This document shows, in pieces, positions 50,247 through 58,992 of a stretch of 64,000 nucleotides of DNA. The notes beneath the pieces are model-generated. The model was not told the origin of the DNA, did no database searches, and saw only the letters and a list, made by a program, of their open reading frames with translations. Each line of letters starts with the position of its first letter. Position 1 is the stretch's first letter. The DNA is from Synechococcus sp. KORDI-49. GTDB lineage: Bacteria > Cyanobacteriota > Cyanobacteriia > PCC-6307 > Cyanobiaceae. The position numbers and the translations under genes were made by a program. The DNA is taken from assembly GCF_000737575.1 (NCBI RefSeq), contig NZ_CP006270.1:1925163-1989162 (forward strand), written 5' to 3'.

Positions 50247-51362
50247 CTATATCAAAGCAGAGCTGAGTCGTTCCAGGGGTTCCCGCAGCAGGTGCAAAGG
50301 TCGGGGTTCCAGCCGCCGGGCCACCCTCAGCAGCAGGTGGTCAGCGATGTGATTCATGCGAACCGCCTCGGAAGGAGAGGAGGGGCTGAAGGTGCTCTGG
50401 GGCCGTTTGCGCAGCTTGTCATCGTGAACGAACACCTGCTTCCAGGGCTTTCCCCAGGCCGCTTCCGCGAACTGATTGTTGTTGCTTTTGAAATGGCGGG
50501 TCACACGACGGCTGTGATCGCTGTCGTAGCCCCAGAAGGAGGGATCCTTCCAGCCGCGGAACCGCTCTTCGCTCGGAATGATCGCGGAGGAATTCCTGAT
50601 CACCCGATGGGAGATGCCGTGTTCGGCCAGGCGCAGTCCGAGAGCCCGGGCCAGCCAGGTGCCGCGGGTCCCCGGGCTGCGGTTGCGGGAATCGTCCGAG
50701 CTCATCGCCCAGGGCAGGCCTGGATCCAGCTGCAGGGCCTGAAGCAGTTGCACGAACGGATCGCGATCCGTCTGCCGGAAGGGAATGAACGTCACCTCGA
50801 GGCCGTCTCGGCGTGCCTCCAGAAGAGCGGAGAAGTAGTTCCAGAAATCGAACACGTCCTGGCGTTTCGCCCGCGGTCCGCTGAAGGTGCCGCAGGAGGG
50901 CAGGCGTCCCTCCAGCACTTCCGTGAGATAGGTCTCGAAGGTCTGGGTGTGATAGAAGCGCTTGAGGGAGTAGGCGTAGCGCGAGTTGATGTAGTCGAGC
51001 TGCGAGCGGATGAAGATGACGATGTTCAGCACGTAGCCGTGTTTGCTCGCCACCTGACGCAGCCGGGCAATCACCTTCGGGTCGCACAGCCGCGGAGAGA
51101 ACTGTTCGGCACTGATCAGCACATCGTCAGATGAGTGGCTGCAGCTGCTCAGGTAAGCGTCCCAGAGCGACCAGGCGCCGTCGCTGATCGCCTTGGTCAG
51201 CGATTTGAATGTGGTGCTCTCGGAGCTGGGAAAGCGGTAGGTGATCCCCTGCGACAGCAACCGATCACGGTTGAGATCAAGGCGAGCCTGGATGTATGTC
51301 GATGCGGTCTTGTGGGTACCGGCGTGAATGATCAGCCGGCGGGGCCGTGATGGATCGGTCAT
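50247..51362 (-). CDS. Sulfotransferase-like P-loop protein
   Basis: A 371-aa protein beginning RRLIIHAGTHKTASTYIQARL, a phosphosulfate-binding P-loop as in PAPS-dependent sulfotransferases. A later VLNIVIFIRSQLDYINSRYAYS block matches the 3'-phosphate-binding R...S motif. It may sulfate a carbohydrate or a lipid of the cell surface. ATG 51362 lies only 3 bp beyond the stop of the RND pump gene, so the two are cotranscribed. The acceptor is unknown. Confidence 0.75.
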   Translation of the reverse strand: MTDPSRPRRLIIHAGTHKTASTYIQARLDLNRDRLLSQGITYRFPSSESTTFKSLTKAISDGAWSLWDAYLSSCSHSSDDVLISAEQFSPRLCDPKVIARLRQVASKHGYVLNIVIFIRSQLDYINSRYAYSLKRFYHTQTFETYLTEVLEGRLPSCGTFSGPRAKRQDVFDFWNYFSALLEARRDGLEVTFIPFRQTDRDPFVQLLQALQLDPGLPWAMSSDDSRNRSPGTRGTWLARALGLRLAEHGISHRVIRNSSAIIPSEERFRGWKDPSFWGYDSDHSRRVTRHFKSNNNQFAEAAWGKPWKQVFVHDDKLRKRPQSTFSPSSPSEAVRMNHIADHLLLRVARRLEPRPLHLLREPLERLSSALI

Positions 51363-51365
51363 GGG

Positions 51366-54300
51366 CTATGCCTCCGGCAGCGGCGATGCTACGGATCCTC
51401 CTTGGCCGTTCCATCGCTTCAGGATCAGGTAGACCGCCGGCACCACGAACAGAGAGAGGGCGGAGGACACCAGCAGACCGCTGAACACCACGGTGCCGAT
51501 GCTGATGCGGCTGGCTGATCCCGTGCCCTGAGCCAGCAGCAGAGGCAGAAAGCCAGCCAGTGAGGTGACCGCCGTGAGCAGAATCGGCCGCATCCGATTC
51601 ACGGCCGCCCCCAGGATCGCTTCCCGCAGCTCCATGCCCGAGGCCAGTCGCTGGTTGGCGAACTCCACGATCAGGATGCCGTTCTTGGCGGCAAGGCTCA
51701 CCAGCACCAGCAGACCCATCTGGCCGTAGACGTCCAGAGGCAGACCCCGCAGTTTCAGACCGATCAAGGCTCCCATCAGGGCGATCGGCACCGTGAGCAG
51801 GATGATCAGCGGATCGAGAAAGCTCTCGTAGAGAGCCGCCAGCAGCAGATACACCACCGCCACCCCCAGGCTGAACAGCACCCAGGTCGAGCGGGCTGCC
51901 TTCTGCTCCTCCTGGGCCAGGCCAGTGAAGGCCAGTCCGATGTTGTTGCCCCCCACCGCATCGCCGGCGGCCTGGAGTTGCCGGATCGCCTGACCGCTGC
52001 TCACCCCAGGCGCCGGCACGGCTGTGACCGTGATGGCTCGGTTCAGGCCGTAGTGGCGGATGCCATTGGCTCCCTCTGCCCGGGTGAGGGTGGCCACGTT
52101 GTCCAGAGAGACCAGTTCCCCTCGGCGGTTGCGCACCATCAAGCCGCTGAGATCCTCGGGGCCTGTTCGGTTCTCTCCGTCCAGTTGCACATAGATGCTG
52201 CGGATGCGGCCCCCGTCGTAGGTGTCGTCGATGTAGCGGCCCCCGATGGCCGTGCCGATGTCGCGCAGTGTGGTGCTCAGATCAAGGTCGAGCCCAGCCA
52301 GTAGATCGCGATCGAGGCTGAGGCGCCAACGGGGGGAGCTGGCGTCAAAGCGGGTGCTCACCCGTTCAAAGCGGTTGCTGGCTTCGGCGGTGTTGATGAA
52401 GCGCTGAGCGACGGCTTCGAAATCCTGCAGGCTGAGCTGTCCACCGCTGCGGTCCAGCAGTTCCAGTTTCAGGCCGGATTCGCTGCTGAAGCCCCGCACG
52501 GTTGGTGGGGTTGTGACCACCACGCGGGCGTCGCCGACCTGGCTGCGGATGGCACGGGTCAGCCGTCGTTTCACAGCCTCACTGCTCTGATCGCGACCGG
52601 AGCGCTCCTCCAGCGGCTGAAGCCGCAGATAGAACGAGCCCCGGTCCTCGCCGCTCTGGCCGAAGGATCGGCCGGCGTAGAAGTTGCCCGTGCGCACCAG
52701 AGGCTCTTCCGCCACTACGGTGCGGATCCGGTCCATCACCGCCACCGTGCGCTCCAGGCTCGCCCCCTCCGGCAGGCTGAAGTAACCCCGGATCTGGCTC
52801 TGGTCCTCGTCGGGAATGAAGGCGGTGGGCATCGCCGCCAGCCCGCCGCCGGTGAGCAGCAGTCCCGCCAGCAGCAGTGCCAGCACCAGCGGGGCGCGCC
52901 GCAGCCAGCGCTCCAGTGTGTTCGAGTAGCGCCCTTGCAGATCACGCATGCCCTGACGCAGCCGTCTGCTCAGCTGACGCAGCGGACCCGGCAGCCGCCC
53001 CTCACCTGAGTCCAGCACCCGGGCGCAGGCCATCGGTGTGAACGAGAGGGCATTGAGGGTGGAGAACAGAATCGCGCCGCTGATCGCCAGGGCAATCGGT
53101 TGATACAGCCGCCCCACGGAGCCGGGGATCAGCAGCACCGGCACGAACACGGCGGCCAGCACCAGGGAGGTGGCAACAACCGCTCCGGCCAGTTCGGCCA
53201 TGGCATCTTCTGCGGCGGCCCGGGGCTCATCCCCCCGTTCGATCCGACCGGCGATGTCCTCGCTCACCACGATCGCGTCATCGACGACGATGCCGGTGGC
53301 CATCACCATCCCGAACAGGATCAGGCTGTTGAGGTTGGACCCGCTCAGCTTCACCAGCACCAGGCTGCCCACCAGGGCCACCGGGACAGCGAGACCAGGG
53401 ATCAGAGCCAGGCGCCAGCGTCCCAGAAACAGCACCAGCACCACCAGCACCAGCACGACGGCATCACGCAGGGTGGCGATGGTGCGGTCGAGATTGGCCT
53501 GGACGTTGTCGGCCACATCCACGATCATCGACAGTTCGATGCCCGGAGGGAAGCTGGGTTCCAGCCGCTTCAGTTCGGCCTTGACGGCCCGGCTCACGTC
53601 GAGGGCGTTGGCGCCATCCCGCTGGTACAGGCCCACGGCCACGGAGCGTTCCCCGTCGAGATTCATCGCCTGGTTGCCGTAGCTGCGTTGTCCCAGCTCG
53701 ACGCGACCCACATCCTTGAGCCGCAGCAAGCCGCCGTTGTCGAGGCGGCGCAGGATCAGGTTCTCGAAATCCTCCTGACTGAGCAGCCGTCCCTCCGCAT
53801 CCACAGGCAGGCTGATCAGCTGACCATCCGGAGCCGGTGAGGCGCCGAGGCTGCCGATGGCTGCCAGCACGTTCTGCTCGGCCAGGGCGCGGCTGACGTC
53901 GGTGATGGTGAGGTTGGCCTGTTCCAGTCGATCCGGATCGAGCCAGAGGCGGAAGGAAAGCTCACTGCTGCCGAACACCAGCACATCACCAACCCCAGGT
54001 GTGGTCAGCAGCGACTCGCGCAGGGATTGATCCAGCCAGCCCGCCAGAAAGGTGGGAACGTACTGCTCGGGTGGATGGCTGAAGCCGAGGATCATCAGCA
54101 GGTCATCCGAGGAACGGCGCACCCTCAGGCCCTGACGGCTCACCGCCTGAGGCAGGCGGCGGGTGGCGAGGTTCACCTCGTTCTGCACCTTGATGGCATT
54201 CAGCTCGGGAGCGCCTTCGCTGAAGCGCAGGCTGATGCTGGCGCCTCCCTGGCGGCTGTTGGAGCTGATGCTCTCCAGCCCCTCCAACCCTTTGAGCTGT

Positions 54301-54509
54301 TGTTCCAGCACGGCGGTGACGCTTTGCTCCACCACCTCCGGCGAGGCGGCCGGAAAGGTGGCTCCAACGCTGACCCGGGTTGGTGCCAACTGCGGCAGAT
54401 CCTCGAGTCCGAGTCCGGTGAGGGCCACCAGGCCCGCCAGCAGGATCAGCAGGCTGCAGACAATCGTGAAGACCGGTCGGCGCAGAAACGGCTGGGAGAG
54501 CGACCGCAC
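51366..54509 (-). CDS. RND-type efflux transporter (HAE1/AcrB-like)
   Basis: A 1047-aa inner-membrane pump with the AcrB layout of 12 helices and two large periplasmic loops. The proton-relay pair is in TGIVVDDAIVVSE (two Asp near residue 405), and VSVGATFPAASPEVVEQSVTAVLEQQLKGLEG opens the porter domain. SLAAKNGILIVEFANQRLASG is the second-half counterpart with the relay Lys. Such pumps need a membrane-fusion adaptor and an outer-membrane channel; neither is encoded nearby. Downstream is the sulfotransferase-like gene; upstream is the psaL terminator. Confidence 0.95.
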   Translation of the reverse strand: MRSLSQPFLRRPVFTIVCSLLILLAGLVALTGLGLEDLPQLAPTRVSVGATFPAASPEVVEQSVTAVLEQQLKGLEGLESISSNSRQGGASISLRFSEGAPELNAIKVQNEVNLATRRLPQAVSRQGLRVRRSSDDLLMILGFSHPPEQYVPTFLAGWLDQSLRESLLTTPGVGDVLVFGSSELSFRLWLDPDRLEQANLTITDVSRALAEQNVLAAIGSLGASPAPDGQLISLPVDAEGRLLSQEDFENLILRRLDNGGLLRLKDVGRVELGQRSYGNQAMNLDGERSVAVGLYQRDGANALDVSRAVKAELKRLEPSFPPGIELSMIVDVADNVQANLDRTIATLRDAVVLVLVVLVLFLGRWRLALIPGLAVPVALVGSLVLVKLSGSNLNSLILFGMVMATGIVVDDAIVVSEDIAGRIERGDEPRAAAEDAMAELAGAVVATSLVLAAVFVPVLLIPGSVGRLYQPIALAISGAILFSTLNALSFTPMACARVLDSGEGRLPGPLRQLSRRLRQGMRDLQGRYSNTLERWLRRAPLVLALLLAGLLLTGGGLAAMPTAFIPDEDQSQIRGYFSLPEGASLERTVAVMDRIRTVVAEEPLVRTGNFYAGRSFGQSGEDRGSFYLRLQPLEERSGRDQSSEAVKRRLTRAIRSQVGDARVVVTTPPTVRGFSSESGLKLELLDRSGGQLSLQDFEAVAQRFINTAEASNRFERVSTRFDASSPRWRLSLDRDLLAGLDLDLSTTLRDIGTAIGGRYIDDTYDGGRIRSIYVQLDGENRTGPEDLSGLMVRNRRGELVSLDNVATLTRAEGANGIRHYGLNRAITVTAVPAPGVSSGQAIRQLQAAGDAVGGNNIGLAFTGLAQEEQKAARSTWVLFSLGVAVVYLLLAALYESFLDPLIILLTVPIALMGALIGLKLRGLPLDVYGQMGLLVLVSLAAKNGILIVEFANQRLASGMELREAILGAAVNRMRPILLTAVTSLAGFLPLLLAQGTGSASRISIGTVVFSGLLVSSALSLFVVPAVYLILKRWNGQGGSVASPLPEA

Positions 54510-54544
54510 CGGGACGACTCGGACTGGCCTGAATCCTGACAGTC

Positions 54545-54582
54545 AAAAACCCCTGGCTGTTCCGGGAAGGGACAGCCGGGGG
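54545..54582 (-). terminator. Terminator of psaI-psaL
   Basis: On the minus strand a stem CCCCGGCTGT/ACAGCCAGGGG (one mispair) with a loop of about 11 nt is followed by TTTTTG. It lies between psaL and the RND gene. Confidence 0.8.
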
Positions 54583-54642
54583 TCAGCGTTTCGATTGGTC
54601 AGGAGCGGTCCTGGAGACCGTGCTCAGACGAGCTAGGGCTGA

Positions 54643-55134
54643 TCAGCCCACACTCCAGACGCCGGCAGCGATCTTGAACAGATCCTGCACGTGCACGGTG
54701 CTGCAGAGATACCAGGCGAACACGGCGCCGCCACAGCCGCCCAGCCAGAAGCCGCTGGTGAAATCAGCCCAGCCGGTGCGGGTGAACAGATCGGAAGGGG
54801 GATTTTCGACGGTGGCGTCTGCAGGGGGGATGTTCGGCTGTTTGCCGGGCTGGTTGTAGAGCAGGAACAGCAGGGTGAGGATGTGCACCGCACCGATCGT
54901 CGCCAGCAGGCCGGCGGTCTGCTGATACTCGGTGTTGCGCAGCGGGCCGAGGATGGTGAAGGGGCCGTACAGCAGGTAGCCGAAGGCGGCTCCGGTTTCC
55001 AGTCCGCGGAAGTTGGGCGAGATGCCGGAGCGGTAGAAGGGCAGGTTGCTGATCAGGCCCTTGATGAAATAGCCGCTGTTCACCGGGGTGGCCAGGTTGC
55101 CGACGCAGGGATCAGAGACGGGGGTGACGGTCAT
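54643..55134 (-). CDS. psaL: Photosystem I subunit XI
   Basis: A 163-aa membrane subunit needed for PSI trimer formation. Typical stretches are [44 protein letters not shown] and the C-terminal helix [17 protein letters not shown]. The start was set at ATG 55134 ([10 protein letters not shown]); the longer frame runs into psaI. It follows psaI by 43 bp and shares its transcript; a terminator follows. Confidence 0.97.
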   Translation of the reverse strand: MTVTPVSDPCVGNLATPVNSGYFIKGLISNLPFYRSGISPNFRGLETGAAFGYLLYGPFTILGPLRNTEYQQTAGLLATIGAVHILTLLFLLYNQPGKQPNIPPADATVENPPSDLFTRTGWADFTSGFWLGGCGGAVFAWYLCSTVHVQDLFKIAAGVWSVG

Positions 55135-55177
55135 GGGGTGGGTGCGCTGATGGTGGGTGGAGATCCGCAGCCTGCGG

Positions 55178-55294
55178 TCATTCGGCAGCGGTGATGACGC
55201 GACCGACGAGGACAATGAACACGGCGGGGAAAACGATTCCCGTGATCGGCACAAAAATCGCAGGCAGCCAGGCGGCAGCGAACTCTCCAGTCAT
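55178..55294 (-). CDS. psaI: Photosystem I subunit VIII
   Basis: A 38-aa single-helix protein: [20 protein letters not shown], then [17 protein letters not shown]. The AAxxLPxIxxP start and the hydrophobic body fit PsaI, which sits next to PsaL in the PSI trimer interface. It lies 43 bp upstream of psaL on the same strand, the usual cyanobacterial pairing. Confidence 0.9.
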   Translation of the reverse strand: MTGEFAAAWLPAIFVPITGIVFPAVFIVLVGRVITAAE

Positions 55295-55384
55295 GTCAGG
55301 CCCAAAAGCTTCGCCGCTACTGTAGGGATCACCGATCTGGCGGCCTCTTCAGGCCCTCGACGGCGACATAAAAGTTCAATCCAG

Positions 55385-55852
55385 ATGCAGACCTTCCTCG
55401 CGAGCGTGTCGGCGGTCGTTCTTGTCGGTGCCCTGTGGCTGCTGCGCCGGCCGGTCAAACCGATGCTGAGCAGCACTGACGCCGGAGAGGTGGCTCGTCT
55501 CAACAGAGCCCAGCTGTCTCTGGTGCTCGAGCCGGAGGCCGATGCCTCGGAGGCTCCGGATCAGGATGCGCCGCTCTGGCAGCCGCCGACGGATGCCCGT
55601 GAGAGCCGGCTCCTGCTGATCTGTCTGCGCGCGGCCATGACGGAAGGCCCTGAACAGCGCCTCGAGGCGGTCACCATCGCCGGGCTGTGGGGGCATCGCA
55701 GTGTGCTGCCGCTGCTTCGCCGGGCCTTGCACGACAGCGATTCACGGGTGGTGACGGCGGCAGCCGCCGCCATTGCCCCGCTGCGGGGGGCGTCGCAACC
55801 CGGAGCGGTTCAGGCTTCGCGGCCACCCCGCAACGTCGCTCGGATGCGGTAG
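55385..55852 (+). CDS. Small membrane-anchored HEAT-repeat-like protein
   Basis: A 155-aa protein. An N-terminal helix (MQTFLASVSAVVLVGALWLL) may be a membrane anchor. The C-terminal half has a HEAT-like pair of helices: EQRLEAVTIAGLWGHRSVLPLLRRALHDSDSRVVTAAAAAIAPL. HEAT-like proteins in cyanobacteria include phycobilin lyase-related and scaffold proteins; the role is unknown here. ATG 55385 was chosen because it gives the helix. It is divergent from psaI, and its tail overlaps the convergent GT2 gene by 43 bp. Confidence 0.7.
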   Translation: MQTFLASVSAVVLVGALWLLRRPVKPMLSSTDAGEVARLNRAQLSLVLEPEADASEAPDQDAPLWQPPTDARESRLLLICLRAAMTEGPEQRLEAVTIAGLWGHRSVLPLLRRALHDSDSRVVTAAAAAIAPLRGASQPGAVQASRPPRNVARMR

Positions 55853-56790
55853 ATCGGCCGCCCCTGGCTTTCGTGATAGGTGCGGATCAGCAGCTCCCCC
55901 AGCAGCCCGAAGCAGAACAGCTGGATCCCCGCCAGGCCGAGCACCACCGCCAGGGTCAGCAGCGGTCTGTTGGCGATGTCCTGCCCCATCAGCTTCACAA
56001 CGAGCAGATAGGTGCTGGCGATCAGGCTGCCGACGATCGCCATCAGCCCCCCGAAGCCGAACACGTACATCGGTCGGGTGAGGAACCGCTTCATGAACCA
56101 CACCGTGAGCAGATCCATCAGCACGCGGAAGGTTCGATCGATCCCGTACTTGCTGGCGCCGAACTGCCGGGAACGGTGGTTCACCTTCACCTCCGTGATC
56201 CGAGCGCCTTCGATGAAGGCCAGGGCGGGGAGAAACCTGTGCAGTTCGCCGTAGAGGCGCATGTCGGCGAGCACCTCCCTCCGGTAGGCCTTGAGGGAGC
56301 AGCCGTAGTCGTGCAGCCGAACACCGGTGACCCGCCCGATCAGGCGGTTGGCGATCCGGGAGGGTAGTTTCCGCTGGATGGCGGCGTCCTGGCGCTGATG
56401 ACGCCAGCCGCTCACCAGGTCGTAGCCCTCCCTGAGCGTTGCCAGCAGCATCGGGATGTCGGCGGGATCGTTCTGGAGGTCTCCATCCAGGCTCACGATC
56501 ACCTCGCCGACAGCGGCATCGAAGCCGGCGGCCATGGCAGCGGTCTGGCCGTAGTTCTTGCGCAGCAGCACCGCGACCAGTTCCGGCACCTCAGCGCTGA
56601 GGCGTTGCAGCACGGTGGCTGTGCCGTCACTGGAGCCATCGTTCACCAGCACCAGCTCGAAGCGTTCACCGCTCGGTCGCAGGGCGTCCAGCAACTGCTG
56701 CACCAGATGCGGAAGGCTTTCCTCCTCGTTGTACAGAGGCACCACCACCGAAAGATCCATGGAGGTGGCCATCGATGCCGCGGTGTTCAT
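55810..56790 (-). CDS. Family 2 glycosyltransferase (DPM1/GtrB-like)
   Basis: A 326-aa GT-A enzyme: DLSVVVPLYNEEESLPHLV at the start, VLVNDGSSDGTATVL (donor site), and VIVSLDGDLQNDPADIPML with the DxD-type motif. Two C-terminal membrane helices (VFGFGGLMAIVGSLIASTYLLV and LLTLAVVLGLAGIQLFCFGLLGELLI) match undecaprenyl-phosphate glycosyltransferases of the GtrB/dolichyl-phosphate-mannose synthase group. It likely loads a sugar onto a lipid carrier for envelope glycans. The ATG 56790 start could also be a few codons later (MATSMDLSV). Confidence 0.92.
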   Translation of the reverse strand: MNTAASMATSMDLSVVVPLYNEEESLPHLVQQLLDALRPSGERFELVLVNDGSSDGTATVLQRLSAEVPELVAVLLRKNYGQTAAMAAGFDAAVGEVIVSLDGDLQNDPADIPMLLATLREGYDLVSGWRHQRQDAAIQRKLPSRIANRLIGRVTGVRLHDYGCSLKAYRREVLADMRLYGELHRFLPALAFIEGARITEVKVNHRSRQFGASKYGIDRTFRVLMDLLTVWFMKRFLTRPMYVFGFGGLMAIVGSLIASTYLLVVKLMGQDIANRPLLTLAVVLGLAGIQLFCFGLLGELLIRTYHESQGRPIYRIRATLRGGREA

Positions 56791-56868
56791 GGCGGGAAAC
56801 TTAATCGGGCCTGATCAGAAGGCTGTCCCGTGCTTGGTTATGGAGGCATCACCTCCTCTGATCCGACC

Positions 56869-57165
56869 ATGGCCCTGCTCTGGGAGAACCTCGTTCGCCA
56901 GCTGGATTCCGTCCGCGCTTCCGGGCAGACCCCGGCTGCGGTGGGCGCTGTCAGCTCAGACAGCCGTGAACAGCGTCTGCAGAAGGCCCTGGAGGCGATC
57001 AAGGATTCCGGCAACGCCATGATGATCGAGTCGCTGAAGGCTGCCCTGGAGGGGCGACCGGCGAATCTCGAGTTGCCGGAGCTGCCCATCCCCGGGCAGA
57101 ACGGCATGAGCGGCCCGGAGGTGTACCTGTCTCAGATCTCCGATCGGTTCAAGCCGGACCGCTGA
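56869..57165 (+). CDS. Hypothetical protein, 98 aa
   Basis: A 98-aa soluble protein (MALLWENLVRQLDSVRASGQTP...). It is helical, with QRLQKALEAIKDSGNAMMIESLKAALEG, a Pro-rich linker (LELPELPIPGQNG) and a polar C-terminus. I do not recognise the family; it looks like a conserved picocyanobacterial protein. The start was set at ATG 56869; the longer frame enters the promoter region of the divergent GT2 gene. It is convergent with the NlpC/P60 gene. Confidence 0.6.
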   Translation: MALLWENLVRQLDSVRASGQTPAAVGAVSSDSREQRLQKALEAIKDSGNAMMIESLKAALEGRPANLELPELPIPGQNGMSGPEVYLSQISDRFKPDR

Positions 57166-57174
57166 GGTCGCGCT

Positions 57175-57903
57175 TCAGGCCAGATGACGGCCGTCGTGGC
57201 AGCGCACGACCCGCCCGGCCCCTCGCAGTTGCGCGCGGTAGTGGCAGGCCACCGGGTGCCGGTCGGCGCTGAACAGGCTGTCCACGCCGATGCCGTTGCG
57301 GCCATGGTCCTGTCCCGAGCTGTGGCGATAGCGGCCACCGCCGAGGTGCAGGCCGACATGGGTGCAGCGCCGCGGGGATCCGAAGAAGATCAGATCTCCC
57401 GGTCTCAGCAGGCCCACCGCATCCGGCGCCACCGCCACCGGCTGGCAGTGCCGTTCCTGCTGGTAAGCGTCCCTCGGAATCCAGATGCCCTGGCTGGCAA
57501 AGGCCATCTGCATCAGTCCGGAGCAGTCCATATCCGGCTCCGTTGTGCCGCCCCAGAGATACGTGTTGGCCTGCTGTTCAGCCCGTTCCGTCCAGGCCAG
57601 CACCGCTGGTAGTCGAGAGGCGATCTGAACCTCCGGCAGCAGGGCCGGCCGCCAGGGGCTCCGCTGTTCGGCTCGGCCAAGCACGGCTTCCAGTTCAAAC
57701 CAGCAGCGGTAGCCGTCCTCAAGCAACTGAATCCACAGACGCGATCCACGCCGCTCCAGGATCCGGAAGCTGCGCCCGTTCGAGGCCTGGGTCACGAGGG
57801 CCTTGCCCACGGCCCGTTTGTAGCCGTTCGCGTTGGTCCGCAGCCTCCAGCAGCTTCCTGTGAGCGCGAGCTCCGGTGCCAGCAGGGTGCTTAGGGTCGC
57901 CAT
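57175..57903 (-). CDS. NlpC/P60 family peptidase
   Basis: A 242-aa C40 cysteine peptidase, probably cutting peptidoglycan stem peptides. The N-terminal ~100 residues are SH3-like (GRSFRILERRGSRLWIQLLEDGY). The catalytic domain has YLWGGTTEPDMDCSGLMQMAF (Cys), LRPGDLIFFGS, and THVGLHLGGGRYRHSSG (His). No signal peptide is obvious at the chosen start. ATG 57903 lies only 17 bp from the divergent serine hydrolase start, so transcription signals of the two must overlap. The domain combination matches a known cyanobacterial NlpC/P60 amidase type. Confidence 0.88.
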   Translation of the reverse strand: MATLSTLLAPELALTGSCWRLRTNANGYKRAVGKALVTQASNGRSFRILERRGSRLWIQLLEDGYRCWFELEAVLGRAEQRSPWRPALLPEVQIASRLPAVLAWTERAEQQANTYLWGGTTEPDMDCSGLMQMAFASQGIWIPRDAYQQERHCQPVAVAPDAVGLLRPGDLIFFGSPRRCTHVGLHLGGGRYRHSSGQDHGRNGIGVDSLFSADRHPVACHYRAQLRGAGRVVRCHDGRHLA

Positions 57904-57920
57904 GGCCCGATGCCGTTGCC

Positions 57921-58826
57921 ATGGCGTTCTACCGTCCCGACACCGCGATGACCTCCAGGCTGGAGAGCGTGTTGGACGACCTGGCGGCGGATGGCCGGCC
58001 GGGGCTGCGGAACAGTCTGGCCATCACCTGGATCCGGTACGACGACGACTCACCGCAGGCCGGTGCCGGAGTCGGTGCTGGCTGGAGCGAGGAGCGGCCC
58101 CTCTATCCGGCCAGCGTGGTGAAACTGTTCTATGCGGTCGCCGCGGAGCGCTGGCTGCAGCGGGATCTGATCCCCGAAGCCGAGGAGCTGCGACGGGCCC
58201 TCCGCGACATGATCGCCGACTCCAGCAATGACGCCACCGGTCTTGTGCTGGACCTTCTCACCGGCACGACCAGCGGTCCTGAACTTCAAGGGGATCGCTG
58301 GCAGCAGTGGCAGCGTCAGCGCAGGCTGGTGAATGACTGGCTCGCCGAACTCGCGTGGCCCGAACTCGAGCCGGTGAACTGCTGCCAGAAGACCTGGGGA
58401 GATGGCCCCTACGGCCGTGAGAAGCAGTTCTACGGTGCTGACAACAGCAACCGCAATGCCCTGACAACCGCTGCCACGGCCCGCATGCTGGAGGCGGTCA
58501 TGACCGGTGGAGTGGTCTCCCCGCCGGCCTGCCGGCGGTTGCGAGACCTGCTCGATCGTTCTCTGGACCCAGATCTGCGCCGCGCGGACCCGGAGAACCA
58601 GGTGGACGGTTTCCTGGGCGAGGGCCTGCCCCTGGGCACGCGGCTGTGGAGCAAGGCCGGCTGGATGAGCCAGGCCCGCCATGACGCAGCCTGGTGGCAG
58701 CTTCCGGATCAGCCCCCGACGATGCTGGTGGTGTTCAGCACCGGGCCCGATCGCGCCAGGGATGAGCGCCTGCTGCCTGAGCTGGCGAAGGCTCTGAACG
58801 GATTCAGCTCTCCAGAGGAGAACTGA
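57921..58826 (+). CDS. Serine hydrolase, class A beta-lactamase-like
   Basis: A 301-aa protein with the SxxK motif in YPASVVKLFYAV, followed by MIADSSNDATGLVLDLL (an SxN-like motif) and a KAGW triad-like box near the end (LWSKAGWMSQARHDAAW). These are features of class A beta-lactamases and related peptidases; no signal peptide is seen. It may hydrolyse peptidoglycan-derived peptides or beta-lactams, but activity cannot be told from sequence. ATG 57921 was chosen; another ATG nine codons later (MTSRLESVLDD) is possible. Confidence 0.8.
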   Translation: MAFYRPDTAMTSRLESVLDDLAADGRPGLRNSLAITWIRYDDDSPQAGAGVGAGWSEERPLYPASVVKLFYAVAAERWLQRDLIPEAEELRRALRDMIADSSNDATGLVLDLLTGTTSGPELQGDRWQQWQRQRRLVNDWLAELAWPELEPVNCCQKTWGDGPYGREKQFYGADNSNRNALTTAATARMLEAVMTGGVVSPPACRRLRDLLDRSLDPDLRRADPENQVDGFLGEGLPLGTRLWSKAGWMSQARHDAAWWQLPDQPPTMLVVFSTGPDRARDERLLPELAKALNGFSSPEEN

Positions 58827-58848
58827 ATCGTCGGCGCAGGGCCGGAAA

Positions 58849-58937
58849 CGGAGAGGGAGGGATTCGAACCCTCGACAGGAGTTGCCTCCTGTAACTCCTT
58901 AGCAGGGAGCCGCTTTCAACCACTCAGCCACCTCTCC
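58849..58937 (-). tRNA. tRNA-Ser (GCU)
   Basis: An 89-nt class II tRNA on the minus strand: acceptor GGAGAGG/CCTCTCC, anticodon loop CTGCTAA (anticodon GCU) in stem CTCC/GGAG, a long variable arm (TTACAGGAGGCAACTCCTGT region), T-arm GGTTCGAATCC and discriminator G. No CCA is encoded. Confidence 0.97.
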
Positions 58938-58992
58938 AGTGGCAACAACAGACTACCAACAGGCTGCCCAAAGCCAACCGCCTGCTTCGGTT

